A stretch of 64,000 nt of DNA from Doryteuthis pealeii (Eukaryota; Mollusca; Cephalopoda; Myopsida; Loliginidae): positions 78,557,944-78,621,943 of the forward strand of contig CM042151.1 in NCBI GenBank assembly GCA_023376005.1. Direction: 5' to 3'. Shown here piece by piece: positions 21,094 to 31,784 of this stretch (within the stretch, counting starts at the first letter, position 1; every line of letters starts with the position of its first letter). The translations under genes were made by a program, and so were the position numbers. The notes beneath the pieces were generated by a model. That model searched no databases, was not told the DNA's origin, and saw only the letters and a list, made by a program, of their open reading frames with translations.

Positions 21094-21317
21094 GACCATA
21101 TGACCTTTAGGCACCCCTTTTGTGATCTCATTACATAAGGACATTTTTTTCATTTACACCATCAAAATCCAGTTGTTTGTTAGGGGTTAGGTTTAGGGGT
21201 TAGTTTTATAATTAAAAAAAATCGTCTGTTAACAAAACCGGATTTTAACAGTGTAAATGAAAAAAATGTCCTCATGAAATGAGATCACAAAAGGGGTGCC
21301 TATAGGTCATATGGTCT
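21094..21317. mobile_element. hAT-type fold-back MITE, copy 1
   Basis: Ends GGACCATATGACCTTTAGG...GGTCATATGGTCT, with long terminal inverted repeats (TIRs) of about 90 bp and a TTAGGG-like core. It is flanked by a perfect 8-bp duplication GAACATGA (21086-21093 and 21318-21325). The 8-bp duplication points to hAT-type mobilisation. No coding capacity. Confidence 0.9.
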
Positions 21318-21464
21318 GAACATGATAATTAAAACTTAAAAATATCACACTGTAAGAGAATTGGCACTCTTGTACTTTCTTGACCCTTTTACTTTTTTTT
21401 TTTTTTTTTTTTGTTCAGCGGTGTTGAATGATTTTTGAATGTGAAAATTATTATAGTTTTCAAT

Positions 21465-21900
21465 GGGGCAATTCCATGTCAAATCATCCAGAAAAAAGTT
21501 AAATTGTCACACACCACCTTCAATTTTTCTGAAATTTTGTACAGCTGTGAACAATCTTAAAGTTAGACAGTCCCCAAAATTTGAGCATCCAATTCCAAAA
21601 ATTGATTTTTAGCTCTCCAAATTTGATGGGGTTGGTGAAAAATGGTGACTATTTTTGTCTGTCAAATGAGTTCTAAAAATGGCTTTAAAAATGAATTTCT
21701 ACCCAAAGAATCCAAAACTCCTATCGAAAAAGTCAGAAAATTAACTAGTTTTAAGTTATTGATGATTTTTCGTTTTTTTTCATAGCAAGATCAATATCCC
21801 GATGTTGCACTGTATCTATGACAAATTATTTTTCTATATTATTTTTACAAATAGTGAACATTATGTGTATCAAGAATTTGTTCACCTTAAATGACCTTGT
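21465..21900. repeat. Partial copy of fold-back family FB3
   Basis: Matches the left half of 45755-46540 in order: CCATGTCAAATCA, TTTCTGAAATTTTGTACAGCT, AAATTTGAGC, TTTTTAGCTCTCCAAATTTGA, TTTTTGTCTGT and TTTTAAGTTATTGATG. The right arm is missing. Confidence 0.8.
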
Positions 21901-22316
21901 TCCAGTCGGCCTTGTATGACTGTAGAGAACAATAAATCCTTTCTGTAAGATGAACGTGTATTAGAGATAGATCAACCAAACACCAATGAGTTTTCGGTCG
22001 GTTATGTTGTGATATGTTGCATCAGTAAACAATTACAGATGATAATAAGGATCAAGGGTTATGCCCCTTGTTTTTATTTTGTTACAATCAGGTGGCTAAC
22101 TAAGGGGAGTTAAAATAAAGTTGATAAACCATCACCCTGTGTTTGTCATCACTCCAAGTATCCAGACTTTAATGCATTGCTCAGATAACCACTATTCTCA
22201 TGTATAAACCACGAAACAAGACTGACATTTCTGTAGGCAGTTCCAAACGGAATAGCAGCCACTCCCTATAATTGAACAGTCTATCTGTCTAGGTACCACA
22301 ATAATATCCAATCAAT

Positions 22317-22531
22317 GGACCATATGACCTTTAGGCACCACTTTTGCAATCTCGTTTAATAAGGACATTTTTTTCATTTACACTGTCAAAATCCGATTGT
22401 TAGGGGTTAGGGTTAGGGGTTAGTTTTATAATTAAAAGAAAAACTCTAAATATTGTCTGTTAACAAACAACCAGATTTTGACGGTGTAAATGAAAAAATG
22501 TCCTTATGAATCGAGATCGCAAAAGGGGTCC
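22317..22531. mobile_element. hAT-type MITE, copy 2
   Basis: Same family. It is flanked by a perfect 8-bp duplication CAATCAAT (22309-22316, 22532-22539). The right TIR has a deletion of about 18 bp that joins GGGG to the terminal GGTCC. Confidence 0.88.
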
Positions 22532-22689
22532 CAATCAATGAGTAGCCTACAATTTAATTAACCATTTGCCAATTTTTTAAAACATTCACTTAATTTTGTG
22601 GATCTGACCATTTGAGCCCACATAAAAAATGTTTAAGGGTTTATGGTGCCATGACAAGAAAAGAAAAATCAGTTTGGCATTTAGACAGA

Positions 22690-23380
22690 TACACTTGTCG
22701 CGGAGCCGATAAGGATGTCAACTCCGTGGACTTTTGTTAAAAAGAAATTGAATGAGGATGCGAGACAGGAGTCGAGGTGCGGATGCGAAACCAAGCCGAG
22801 GCCGAGAAGGGGCCGAAGAGAGAAAAGAGAGAGCGAAGGGTTTGCTAATAATGGAATCTTGCTCGAAAGCTCACCACACTGGACTTGTTATTTAGCAGCC
22901 AGAGGCAACTTGGGTCGGTTTGATCAAGCCACCGAGGTGACGACCACTACAGCGATCCCAAGCGTGCATGCCCGGTGCAGGGTTTTCCGGACATGATCCG
23001 GTACACCCGACCCCGAAGGGTCTCTCAAGTTGGCCCGAAACCCATTTCTTAACACTAAGAATCCGACACTATTGCCTCAGACTTCGTGGTGGGTTTGCAG
23101 GCAGAATTAATTCCACTCAAGCGGTGGGAGCCGGACTTTCGCAAGGCAGAAGGCCAGGACTATCTACAACCTCTTGTGGAGGTCGTTACAGCCTGGTGCA
23201 AGTCGTAATGCCCAGAAAACACATGTTTGTGCAAGAATGTGCGTATTTCGGCCCATTAGCGGACGGAAGTCAAAGGCGAAAGTCTTTGAGTCAGTTAGAC
23301 CTAATTCCGAAGGGCTCGCGTGCTGATGAAACTGGTCACTTGGCTGACCCAGTTTTGCTGGAAGTCTGAGAGAGGAAAGG
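22690..23380. other. GC-rich island of unknown identity
   Basis: Base composition and CpG density differ sharply from both flanks. Two overlapping plus-strand ORFs (22715-22996, 93 aa, Arg/Glu-rich; 22968-23369, 133 aa) have no domain I recognise, and a minus-strand ORF of 96 aa (23164-23454) overlaps them. It could be a degraded element, a transferred segment, a structured non-coding RNA locus or an exon of an unseen gene. I would not call any of the ORFs real. Confidence 0.3.
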
Positions 23381-23585
23381 GGAATGTAAGAAAGCATATA
23401 TTTGGAAGCATGGTAGTGATATGCCGTATACGGAATGCGACACACTAAATTCATATCTTTGGGAATTCTTATGGTGAGAGAACAACAAAGAATGTAAGTT
23501 TCAGTGAAATTCTTAAAGATATAGTTAACTCACAATAAAGCATTTTTTAAATCTATCTATCGGTTAAATGGTTTATTTTTTAGGA

Positions 23586-23830
23586 GGAACATATGACCGT
23601 TAGGCACCCCTTTTGCGATCTTGTTTCATGAGAACATTTTTTTCATTTACACCGTCAAAATCCGGTTGTTTGTTAACAGACGATTTTTAGAGGGTTTTTA
23701 AAAAATTATAGAACTAACCCCTAACCCTAAACCTAACCCCTAACAAACAACCGGATTTTGACAGTGTAAATGAAAAAAATGTCCTTATGAAACGAGATCG
23801 CAAAAGGGGTGCCTAAAGGTCATATGGTCC
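23586..23830. mobile_element. hAT-type MITE, copy 3
   Basis: Near-complete copy with both TIRs (CATATGACC...GGTCATATGGTCC) and a C-rich core containing CTAACCCCTAACCCTAAAC. The flanks TTTTAGGA/TTTTAATG are only a partial duplication. An orphan AT-rich stretch (23831-24116) with an (AAT)n tract follows. Confidence 0.85.
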
Positions 23831-24116
23831 TTTTAATGTATAACTATTTACTGAACACCACTTCAAAGAGATTTAACTGATAATAAAACAAAAGTGAAGG
23901 GGTCGAGAATGTTCATGAGAGCCAAAGATTTGTGGTTTGAATAGATGCTACCTGCCTTACCCATGATTAAAATAGATGCTACCTGCCTTACCCATAATAA
24001 TAATAATAATAATAATAAAAACAAACAATAATGAAACTATATTCAACCTTTATTTTCATCCCCAGAAATACAAGCATGCTGACATTAGAATGTGAAACTT
24101 TTCTTAGAAAATTTTT

Positions 24117-24345
24117 GGACCAAGTTACCTTTAAACACCCCAGAGGCGACCTGGGTTCAGAGGGACAGGTTTTGCTTTGCACCATCAATATCTGGTTGTT
24201 TGTTACCAGACGATTTTTAGATGCATTTTTTTTTAAATTATAAAACTAACTGCTAACCCTATTCCTAACAAACAACCTGATGTTGACAGTGCAAAAGGAA
24301 ACATGTCCCTCTGAATCCAGATCACCTTTTGCTTTCAGGTGGCGT
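24117..24345. mobile_element. Diverged hAT-type MITE, copy 4
   Basis: The internal order is retained (CACCATCAATATCTGGTTGTTTGTTA, CAGACGATTTTTAGA, AACAAACAACCTGATGTTGACAG), but the outer TIRs are heavily changed. The region after it (24346-25140) shows no gene. Confidence 0.6.
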
Positions 24346-25143
24346 AGAGTTTGGACGGGCCTCTGGTCCCTAGTGTGGGATTACAGTAATTTAACAGTGT
24401 CCTCTCTGTCTTTCTCTCTGCCTTTCCTCCTCTCTGAACAGAGCCACAACACGAGCCCGAAAATAAATGCGAAGCCCATATGACAATATATCTCACGTGT
24501 TGTACTTTTTATCGACAATGACGACCGACGCATAACAAATACCTTTTTAGTGCTGTGAATTTTGAGGCACATCGACAAGACCTGCTATATAACACTGGCA
24601 ACAATATAGATCATGCGATTGCAAAAAAAAAAAAAATAATCAGCAGATGCACTTAAAATGTCTACGAAAACATTTGGAAATTGTATAACAGAAATTTCCA
24701 GTAAGATGTCAAATCTAAGGTAGAAACTTTAAATGTCTTACTTGTCTAAAAACCTACTTTCATTTGTGACAGAGTGAATTATTATTTGTGTCATATAGTA
24801 CCTAAATAATGAGAATGAAATCATCTTTTTTTTCCTATAATATCTGATGAAACTTTGGAAGAAAGAAACAAGAGCTCACAGGCCTTGTTAATTCAACCAA
24901 GCAATTTGTTAATTAGTCTGTTCAGCTTGTATCTTTGTTTAGTAAAAGTTACTATTATTTCTCTGTTAACTGAATTAAAACCTTGTACTCAGTTCACCTT
25001 GTATCTTTGCTTAGTAAACCTTTTCCCCTATCCATAAAACTTGTGTTACTTCCTATTATTTCTCTGTTAACAGTGATACCTGAGTTACAACAATGACAAA
25101 ATGATGTCATGTGATGGGCATACTTGAATTCAAGGTGGTGGCC

Positions 25144-25144
<1 letters not shown>

Positions 25145-25198
<54 letters not shown>
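25145..25198. repeat. (TA)n microsatellite
   Basis: About 27 uninterrupted TA units. The ORF across it (a YI-repeat protein) is an artefact. Confidence 0.97.
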
Positions 25199-25199
<1 letters not shown>

Positions 25200-25200
<1 letters not shown>

Positions 25201-25850
25201 TATTATAATGGAGATTGTGGGTTTGTCTATCTGTAACCGAAACTATATTTCTATACAAGTCACAATTCCTTTAGTTATTTACATCATATTCTCCATGATT
25301 TTATTTTTATTTAAACCTCAATTATTAATAAAATTGTTTTGCAATACTTACACTGTTGACCATATACATACTAATAACATGCAATTGTATTATATATACA
25401 ACAAAATAGAGGTTTACAGTATGAATGGGAAGGCTAATTTGCATATTGATCTTAAAAAATTGATTTTAATAAATATATGCTTAGTATTATTGATTTCAAA
25501 TTGTTTGGTTTTATCTTATTGAATATGAGCAAAAATCTCTTCAATAAATCTTTAAAGAAACCCCTTAACAAGAAGAAATAACTGTAATATATTTCTTTAC
25601 TTCCTATTTTAACTAAACAGTTTAAATTAGGAAAATTTACCAATGAAAGACGGGAGTAACGGAAAATGATGGAAGTGTTAGTTTCAAAGTTGTTCTATTT
25701 TTCAATCATACCCCCTCTGTTCAAAATCTTTTTATCTACATTCTTATTCAGTTTCATTAGCCTTTCTAATTTAATATGATATTTTATTATAAAATTTAAC
25801 AAAAATACTTGCACCCGGAGGGTGCATATATTTGCTAGTATATATATATA
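25200..25850 (+). repeat. AT-rich dispersed family (Rep-B), copy 1
   Basis: Begins TATAATGGAGATTGTGGGTTTGTCT and ends CTTGCACCCGGAGGGTGCATATATTTGCTAGTATATATAT. Related copies occur at 28080-28400 (minus), 34800-35790, 54360-55245, 55530-56310, 57035-57645 and 58035-58540. Landmarks are GTAACCGAAACTA, TTAGTTATTTACATCATATTCTC and TTTAATAAATA..TGCTTAGT.TTATTGATTT. No coding capacity; the class is unknown. Confidence 0.8.
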
Positions 25851-26510
25851 AAAGTAAGCCTAAGGAGTTAGAGACTATCTACCTATGTTTCTCCAAACTG
25901 ATTATCAGAATAATTCTGACTGCTAGGGGCTGGTGTAAAATACATTTTATCTTTAAAACTGTCACAATGAAACAATATTAATATAGAAATAAAAAAATAA
26001 AAAATAATAATAACAAATCAACATTTTTATTATTTGAATTTTATTGGCCAAGAAGTCAGGCATTTTTTATGCCTACATTTATTTAAAACCTCTGTTCTTT
26101 GATCGAGTATTTTGATTGCTAGTATACTAGCATTTTATACATAACTGTTGCAAGTTTTTCCTCCTTGCATAATAAGCAAAATTTATTCCCTGCCTTATAT
26201 TTAGAGTATTTTTTAAAATTATCTCCCTACTGTATCTTTTATTTCCCACACATAATTGGCTAATATATTATTTTTATACCTCTCATGTTTAAAAGTATTC
26301 TTGTCATTATAGTATCTCTTTTTGAATGCCCCTTGAGTTGAACCCAAGTAAACTTTATTATTTTTATGGCCATTAATTCCATTAGCCTAAAACTCTATTT
26401 TATATACTTCTGTTACGAATTTTGTGGCCATCCTTAGGCTTCAAGCAAGAGTACTGTCCAGAGGAGATCCCTTGTGTTAAACAGAGTGTGATCCTTAGTG
26501 AAGAAACCTT
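25851..26510. other. AT-rich intergenic DNA
   Basis: Nothing supported. Short ORFs only. Confidence 0.5.
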
Positions 26511-26516
26511 TAGTTG

Positions 26517-26622
26517 CTCCTTGGTGTCCCTTAATATTGGGTATGATCCTTTGGTTGTTCCTTGGTGTTCCTTAATGTTGGTTATGAGACTTCAGTTGTT
26601 CCTTGGTATTCCTTAGTGTTGC
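26517..26622. repeat. Tandem repeat, ~40-45 bp unit x 2.5
   Basis: TTGCTCCTTGGTGTCCCTTAATATTGG..., TTGTTCCTTGGTGTTCCTTAATGTTGG... and TTGTTCCTTGGTATTCCTTAGTGTTG are three diverged copies. Confidence 0.8.
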
Positions 26623-26928
26623 AAGTCCAGCTGTTGATGCCAAACAAAGCGAACATGGATGGCTTTCAATATCAGTGATTAAATAGTTAACTAACCACAA
26701 ATTCAGGTTGTTGATTGGCTGGGGTTCAAACCACGTCACCTCACCCAGTCTATAAATTTAAGTGGGGGATTGCAGCATGCCTGATATCACCAAAATAATC
26801 CAACAATTTCATATACAGTGCATATAATTTGGTCTTTTCTTTTTTTATATATTTTTTTCTCCAGGTGAAAATTTGTGTAATTACAGATTATAGTGCCTGG
26901 AGTTTTTTTTACACTGTCTGAGTTTAGA

Positions 26929-26931
<3 letters not shown>

Positions 26932-26965
<34 letters not shown>

Positions 26966-27016
26966 AATACAGGTACAAGTAATAACTTGTACCTGTACTT
27001 GTACCTGTATTACAAT
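26932..27016. repeat. (TA)n followed by a perfect 20-bp palindrome
   Basis: ATTGTAATACAGGTACAAGT (26961-26980) is the exact reverse complement of 26997-27016. The right side also carries a tandem CTTGTACCTGTA. A longer (TA)n lies at 27146-27197. Confidence 0.9.
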
Positions 27017-27138
27017 AAATTTGCTCAAATAACGTATTCAGCACTTTTTATTTGTTATATCGCTGTGTTACCTTTCTGAATTTTGCATCAACTAACCACT
27101 GTGACCATCTTCACCACTAAGTCACCTTTTCCAAAATA

Positions 27139-27202
<64 letters not shown>

Positions 27203-27625
27203 GCTGATAGCTTTTTAATTTAGTGAGTCTTGGGATGCATGTCTTTTATTTGAATAAGTACCTGGGAAATCTGATTGGTCCCAACTAAAGTAATAAATTG
27301 TAGTTTTTATCTATAAACAAATAGAGCTATCTAATCCCTACCTTGTACCCCATAGCGTTTACTTTATTTCCAAGAAAATATTGAAATGTATTTACAATAA
27401 GCTGGAAATGGGAGGGAGGGAGAAAAATAAACACTGGAACAAATGGATAAAATTTTACTGTGTCCTTTTATATTTTCATGCATCAGTTATGCAGGATGTG
27501 TACCTATCAGCATTTATGAATATATATATATATATAAATCATTCACAGACACAGTGTTTTGACGTTCCATATCTCTTCAGTGTGGCTAGACACAGCAACT
27601 ATATATAAATATTTATATATATATG

Positions 27626-28048
27626 TAATATTATTAAAAAAATTGAAAAACACAAGTTCATAAATGAGTAATGTTTATTTCGCTGCAGTATTTTGTTTCA
27701 ATTGATCTTCATCAGGGCTTTTGTTTCAATAGATCTTCTTCAGGGCTTTCGTTAGTTTGACGGAAAAAAATAAAAATATCACAGAAAATAAGAAATCTTC
27801 AAGACCCTTTTGTTTTGTGGTCTATTTGAAATTGAATGCTTGCGTTTTCATCAACAATTTCAAATAGACCGACCAACCACAAAACGAAAGGTTCTCAAAG
27901 ATTTCTTATTTTCGGTGATACTTTTTTTTTTTTCAAACTAATAAAAGCCCAGATGAAGATCTATTGAAACAGATCGAAACACTACAGCATAGGCAAAATA
28001 AACATTATTCATTTATGAACTTGTGTTTTTCAATTTTTTCATAATATC
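27626..28048. mobile_element. Fold-back element with TGAAGATC...GAAAC motifs
   Basis: The outer arms (AAAAAAATTGAAAAACACAA / TTGTGTTTTTCAATTTTTTC) and inner arms (GATTTCTTATTTTC, CTATTTGAAATTG) pair across about 420 bp, with a centre near 27850. The left arm carries a duplicated TTGTTTCAAT.GATCTTC.TCAGGGCTTT. The motif resembles the ends of Penelope-like or MITE elements, but the class is uncertain. Confidence 0.75.
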
Positions 28049-28079
28049 ACATACTGTGTGATTCAGTACTTTCATTAAC

Positions 28080-28400
28080 CACTAATTAACCACACCAAGT
28101 TATGTAAACACTTATTTCTTAGTGATATATAGGATGCAGTACACTAACAAACATGAGTTGTTTTGAGGCAAATCTAAATCAGATTTGCATAGACACATTG
28201 TTAATAGATAAGATCTATATTATGCATTAATGATTTTGACTATAAATTTATATAAAATTTTCATAGACATTGCTAATAAATAAGATGTATTATCCTATCT
28301 ATTGATGATTTTCAACTATGACTAAATCAATATCTGAGGGAATTGTGATGTAAGGAATGACAATTCTGGTTACAGACACAGAATCTCCATTATAAGATGA
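28080..28400 (-). repeat. Rep-B fragment, inverted
   Basis: Ends in CAGAATCTCCATTATAA on the plus strand, the reverse of the Rep-B start, with shared interior blocks (GATATATAGGATGCAGTAC region, CTAATAAATAAGATG). 28401-28610 shows nothing. Confidence 0.6.
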
Positions 28401-28611
28401 TATATTGACATTAAAGTCAATTTACTATGAATAACTGAAGTTTCATTGTCTACACATAGTTGAATGAGGTCTCAATGAGGTCTAATGCTGCTGTGAAGTA
28501 TAAAGACTACATAATTCCTAAGCCTCACAAACCTGAAAATGTCATGTTTCCTACTAGACGTTCTTAATAAGTAAACTTATTGAAAATTCTGATCCAACAT
28601 ACTTTACAAGA

Positions 28612-30153
28612 TTAAGCTTTCTCTCCCGTATGTTTTCGCATGTGAATTTTTAAATTGAATTTCAGTGAAAAAGATGATCCACAGACTTCACAAGTATAGG
28701 GCTTCTCTCCAGTATGTGTTCGCATATGTCTTTTTAAGTTAGCATTTTTTGAAAATCCTGCTCCACACAATTCACAAGTGAAAGGTTTTTCTCCTGTATG
28801 TATTCGCTTGTGAGTCTCTAATGCTGAACTCACATGAAAACCATATCCACATACTTCACAAGAGAAAGGTCTATCTTTAGTGTGCATTTTCATGTGACTT
28901 CTGAAAGCTGAAAAATCTGAAAATGCAGATCCACATATTTTACAAGTGTACGATTTCTCACCAGTGTGTGTTTGCATGTGACTTTTTAAATTGAAACTCT
29001 TTTTAAATCCTGATCCACACACTTTACATGTGTAGGGTTTCTCTCCAGTGTGTGTATACATGTGGCTTTTTAGAGTTGAAGACAATGAAAATGTTGATCC
29101 ACACACTTCACAGGCATAAGGTCGTTCACCAGTGTGTGTTTGCATATGTCGTTTTAAACGTGAACTGATTGAAAATACTATACCACAAACTTCACAAGTG
29201 TATGGTTTTTCTCCAGTGTGTATTAGCATGTGACTTTTTAAACTTGAACTCTGTTTATATTTTGATCCACACACTTCACATGTGTAGGGTTTCTCACCAG
29301 TGTGTGTGTGCATGTGGCCTTTCAGAGTTGAAGCCAATGAAAATGTTGATCCACACACTTCACAGGCATAAGGTCTTTCCCCAGTGTGTATTCGCATGTG
29401 TCGTTTTAAGAGTGAATATATTGAAAACCCTGATCCACAGACTTCACAAGTGTATGGTTTTTCTCCAGTGTGTATTAGCATATGACTTTTTAAACTTGAA
29501 CTCTGTTTAAATCCTGATCCACACACTTCACAAGTGTAGGGTTTTTCTCCAGTGTGTGTTTGTATATGGCATTTTAGAGTTGAAGCCAATGAAAATGCTG
29601 ATCCACACACTTCACAGACATGAGGTTTCTCTCCAGTGTGTGTTTGCATATGTCGTTTTAAACGTGAATAGATTGAAAATGCTGATCCACAGACTTCACA
29701 AGTGTATGGTCTTTCTCCAGTATGTATTCGCATGTGTATTTTTAAACTAGAACACTGTGAAAATGTTGAGCTACACACTTCACAAGTGTAGGGTTTCTCT
29801 CCAGTGTGTGTACGCATGTGTGATTTCAAATAGAAACTTATTGAAAATGCTGCTCCACATAATTCACAGGTGTAGGGCTTCTCTCCACTGTGTATTCTCT
29901 TGTGTTTTTTTAAACTCGAATTGACTGAAAACGCTGATCCACATATGTCACAAGTGTAGGGTTTCTCCCCAGTATGTGAGCGAATGTGTCGTTTTAAATG
30001 TGACATCTTAGAAAATGCTGATTGACATATTTCACAAGTGTAAGGTTTTTCGCCAGTATGTGTACGCACATGTACTTTCAAACTTGAACTCGTTGTAAAC
30101 CCTGATCCACACATTTCACAAGAAAATCTTTTATTTTCTGGATATGTTTGCAT
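28612..30153 (-). CDS. 18-finger C2H2 zinc-finger protein with a triplicated three-finger module
   Basis: ATG 30151-30153 to TAA 28612-28614; 513 residues. Eighteen consecutive C2H2 fingers fill the protein from residue 10 to the last five residues, with TGEKP/TGERP linkers (SGEKP after finger 3, TKDRP after 15). Fingers 6-8, 9-11 and 12-14 are three tandem copies of one module: SIYSRLKRH, SLASTLKCH, KQSSSLKSH. Finger 11 has Tyr in place of the core Phe (KYKQ), and fingers 3 and 16 have Lys before Arg-Ile-His where the others have Met. There is no tail beyond TGEKA and no effector domain. The acceptor at 30623 and the 5' UTR match the 17.3-kb gene. Upstream sequence contains decayed fingers, so the protein may once have been longer. 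Expected to bind DNA in the nucleus; its target is unknown. Confidence 0.92.
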   Translation of the reverse strand: MQTYPENKRFSCEMCGSGFTTSSSLKVHVRTHTGEKPYTCEICQSAFSKMSHLKRHIRSHTGEKPYTCDICGSAFSVNSSLKKHKRIHSGEKPYTCELCGAAFSISFYLKSHMRTHTGEKPYTCEVCSSTFSQCSSLKIHMRIHTGERPYTCEVCGSAFSIYSRLKRHMQTHTGEKPHVCEVCGSAFSLASTLKCHIQTHTGEKPYTCEVCGSGFKQSSSLKSHMLIHTGEKPYTCEVCGSGFSIYSLLKRHMRIHTGERPYACEVCGSTFSLASTLKGHMHTHTGEKPYTCEVCGSKYKQSSSLKSHMLIHTGEKPYTCEVCGIVFSISSRLKRHMQTHTGERPYACEVCGSTFSLSSTLKSHMYTHTGEKPYTCKVCGSGFKKSFNLKSHMQTHTGEKSYTCKICGSAFSDFSAFRSHMKMHTKDRPFSCEVCGYGFHVSSALETHKRIHTGEKPFTCELCGAGFSKNANLKRHMRTHTGEKPYTCEVCGSSFSLKFNLKIHMRKHTGEKA

Positions 30154-30450
30154 GTCTTTTTAAAGATGAACTCACAGAAAATTATGATTTACAATAAGAT
30201 GGTAAGATTTCTATGTCTTCTATCGGCATGTGTTTTTTTTAATTGAACTGTCTAAAAACCCTGATTCACATACTACATATGAGAATAATTTAACTCTAAA
30301 GTGGTACCTATATATGTTGAATTAAAGGTTGTTGTAAATTGTGATACAGACTCCTCAAAACTTTAGTACTTAGATGGAATTTCTTTTCCATCAGAACTTA
30401 CTGCAAACGTTCATGCAGAAACTCCAAGAGAAAATCTCTAGTGTGTGTTT
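30154..30450 (-). pseudogene. Degenerate C2H2 fingers upstream of the 18-finger ORF
   Basis: On the minus strand, finger remnants appear in shifted frames: FSVSSSLKRH (next to the start codon), YVVCESGFLDSS and, further up, an EESVSQFTTTFNS-like piece. Stops and lost cysteines interrupt all of them. They now lie in the 5' UTR or leader of the live gene. Confidence 0.65.
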
Positions 30451-30712
30451 GCATTTCTATTTTGAAAATGTATTGAAAATAATTATCCATCCATTGCAAC
30501 AGAAAGAAATTTGTATCAAGAGGTACAAAACCCATGATTTCTAATCAATGTATTTTCAATACATCTTTAAAATGCTGTTTGGTCATCAAATAAATTCATT
30601 CTGTCTTCACCATAATTGACATCTGTAAAGAAAACAAAAATATTAAAGAAAACATCATCATTATTTACAATCATAAATCTATAACATAATTTGTGCTTCA
30701 ATAAATTCCAGC
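30451..30712 (-). promoter_or_regulatory. 5' UTR exon, splice acceptor and duplicated intron end
   Basis: On the minus strand the intron ends TTTTTGTTTTCTTTACAG with its AG at 30623-30624. The exon begins at 30622 with ATGTCAATTATGGTGAAGA, where the 17.3-kb gene has ATATCAATTGTGCTGAAGA. The following 140 bp are alignable between the two genes. Confidence 0.75.
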
Positions 30713-31180
30713 AGGGGTGGTGCTAGAATCCCATGTCCCATCTATTTATGATACACCCCGCCCTTATGACAGTGTTCACTGCCTGTTCACCACCAAGACA
30801 CCAAGATATCTTGCTTTTACAACTTAGGCTTCGTTCAAGAAGCACACAAATTCAACTCTCTCCTGTTATCTTTATATTGAACCTTGAAGATAATGTTCAT
30901 TTGCATTATTTTAAATTAGCTTCACCACTACTTATTCTTAATTTAAAGTTATTCCTTCTTTATTGAACTTTAGATAAATACCTTTTTTCTCTGTACCATG
31001 CAGTGTTTATTTCAGAAAAATGTCTACTTCTTGAATGGAGTAATTTTCTCCTGTCAGTAATATTTCTTCTACTTGTTATTATAAAACCATGTTAGCTCAG
31101 TAACTACCACTTTATTTTTTCTTTTAATTTGTCTATAAATTTAGGGATTAACACAATACTGTGTAAGACCATTATTGAAG
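30713..31180. other. Intron or intergenic DNA
   Basis: No coding signal. The minus-strand motif GGGGTGTATCATAAATAGA (about 30745-30763) echoes the GGGTGTATC motif in the other intron. Confidence 0.4.
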
Positions 31181-31505
31181 AAAAAAAAATGCTAAAAATC
31201 AAGGAATTAACCGAATTTAATGAAATTTTCAGTATTGATATAATAATGAATAAACAATATAATGCACCAGTTATTTTATTTGAAAACTCTTAAATTTTTT
31301 CAGGTCAGTTAACTTTGAACCACAAATCCTTGAGGCATAACTCAGATTTACAAACATATATGGTTCAAAGTTAACTGACCTGAAAAAATTTAAGAGTTTT
31401 CACATAAAATAACTGGTGCATTATATCTTTTATTCATTAATGTATCAACAATGAAAATCTCATTAAATTCTGTTAATTCCTTGATTTTTAGTATTTTCTT
31501 TCGTT
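31180..31505. mobile_element. Fold-back element related to FB1 (FB4), full copy
   Basis: About 325 bp, almost wholly a hairpin. AAAATCAAGGAATTAAC, ATAATGCACCAGTTATTTTAT and TTTTTTCAGGTCAGTTAAC are mirrored on the other side of a centre near 31340. A 5'-matching copy lies at 47095-47375. Confidence 0.85.
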
Positions 31506-31770
31506 CGTTAGGGTGACATATGATGGTGGAATTTATATCTGTTAAGTAGGATTTAACCAAATTATCTCTTTATCGTGGTATGTAACTATGATTGTCTAAT
31601 CCTCAGCAATGAAAAACATAGGCTAAATGCATAGCTATTACTGTAATAAAGTATTGATGAAACTTTGTTTAACATTTAAAAAATGTAAATAATTCCTTCC
31701 AAGCATATTTAATCAATTACATACATTCTGCATCCTCCTGTCTGCAAAGATCGGACAAATGTTACAATTT
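31506..31770. other. AT-rich intergenic DNA
   Basis: The left 40 bp (GGGTGACATATGATGGTGGAAT) continue the FB4 end, as in 47100-47125. No gene. Confidence 0.4.
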
Positions 31771-31784
31771 ATGAGAAGTCATAA

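Noticed and set aside
23050..23100. Ubiquitin-like C-terminus (LRLRGG) in the GC-rich island ORF
   Set aside because: Only the six residues match; the upstream sequence does not follow the ubiquitin fold and no second ubiquitin unit or ribosomal extension follows.
24400..24480. Possible exon after TTTCCTCCTCTCTGAACAG (24441)
   Set aside because: A good acceptor-like sequence, but no open, recognisable coding sequence or donor follows; too weak to list.
25124..25522. 132-aa ORF with a poly-YI stretch
   Set aside because: It is created by a (TA)n microsatellite running into a non-coding dispersed repeat.
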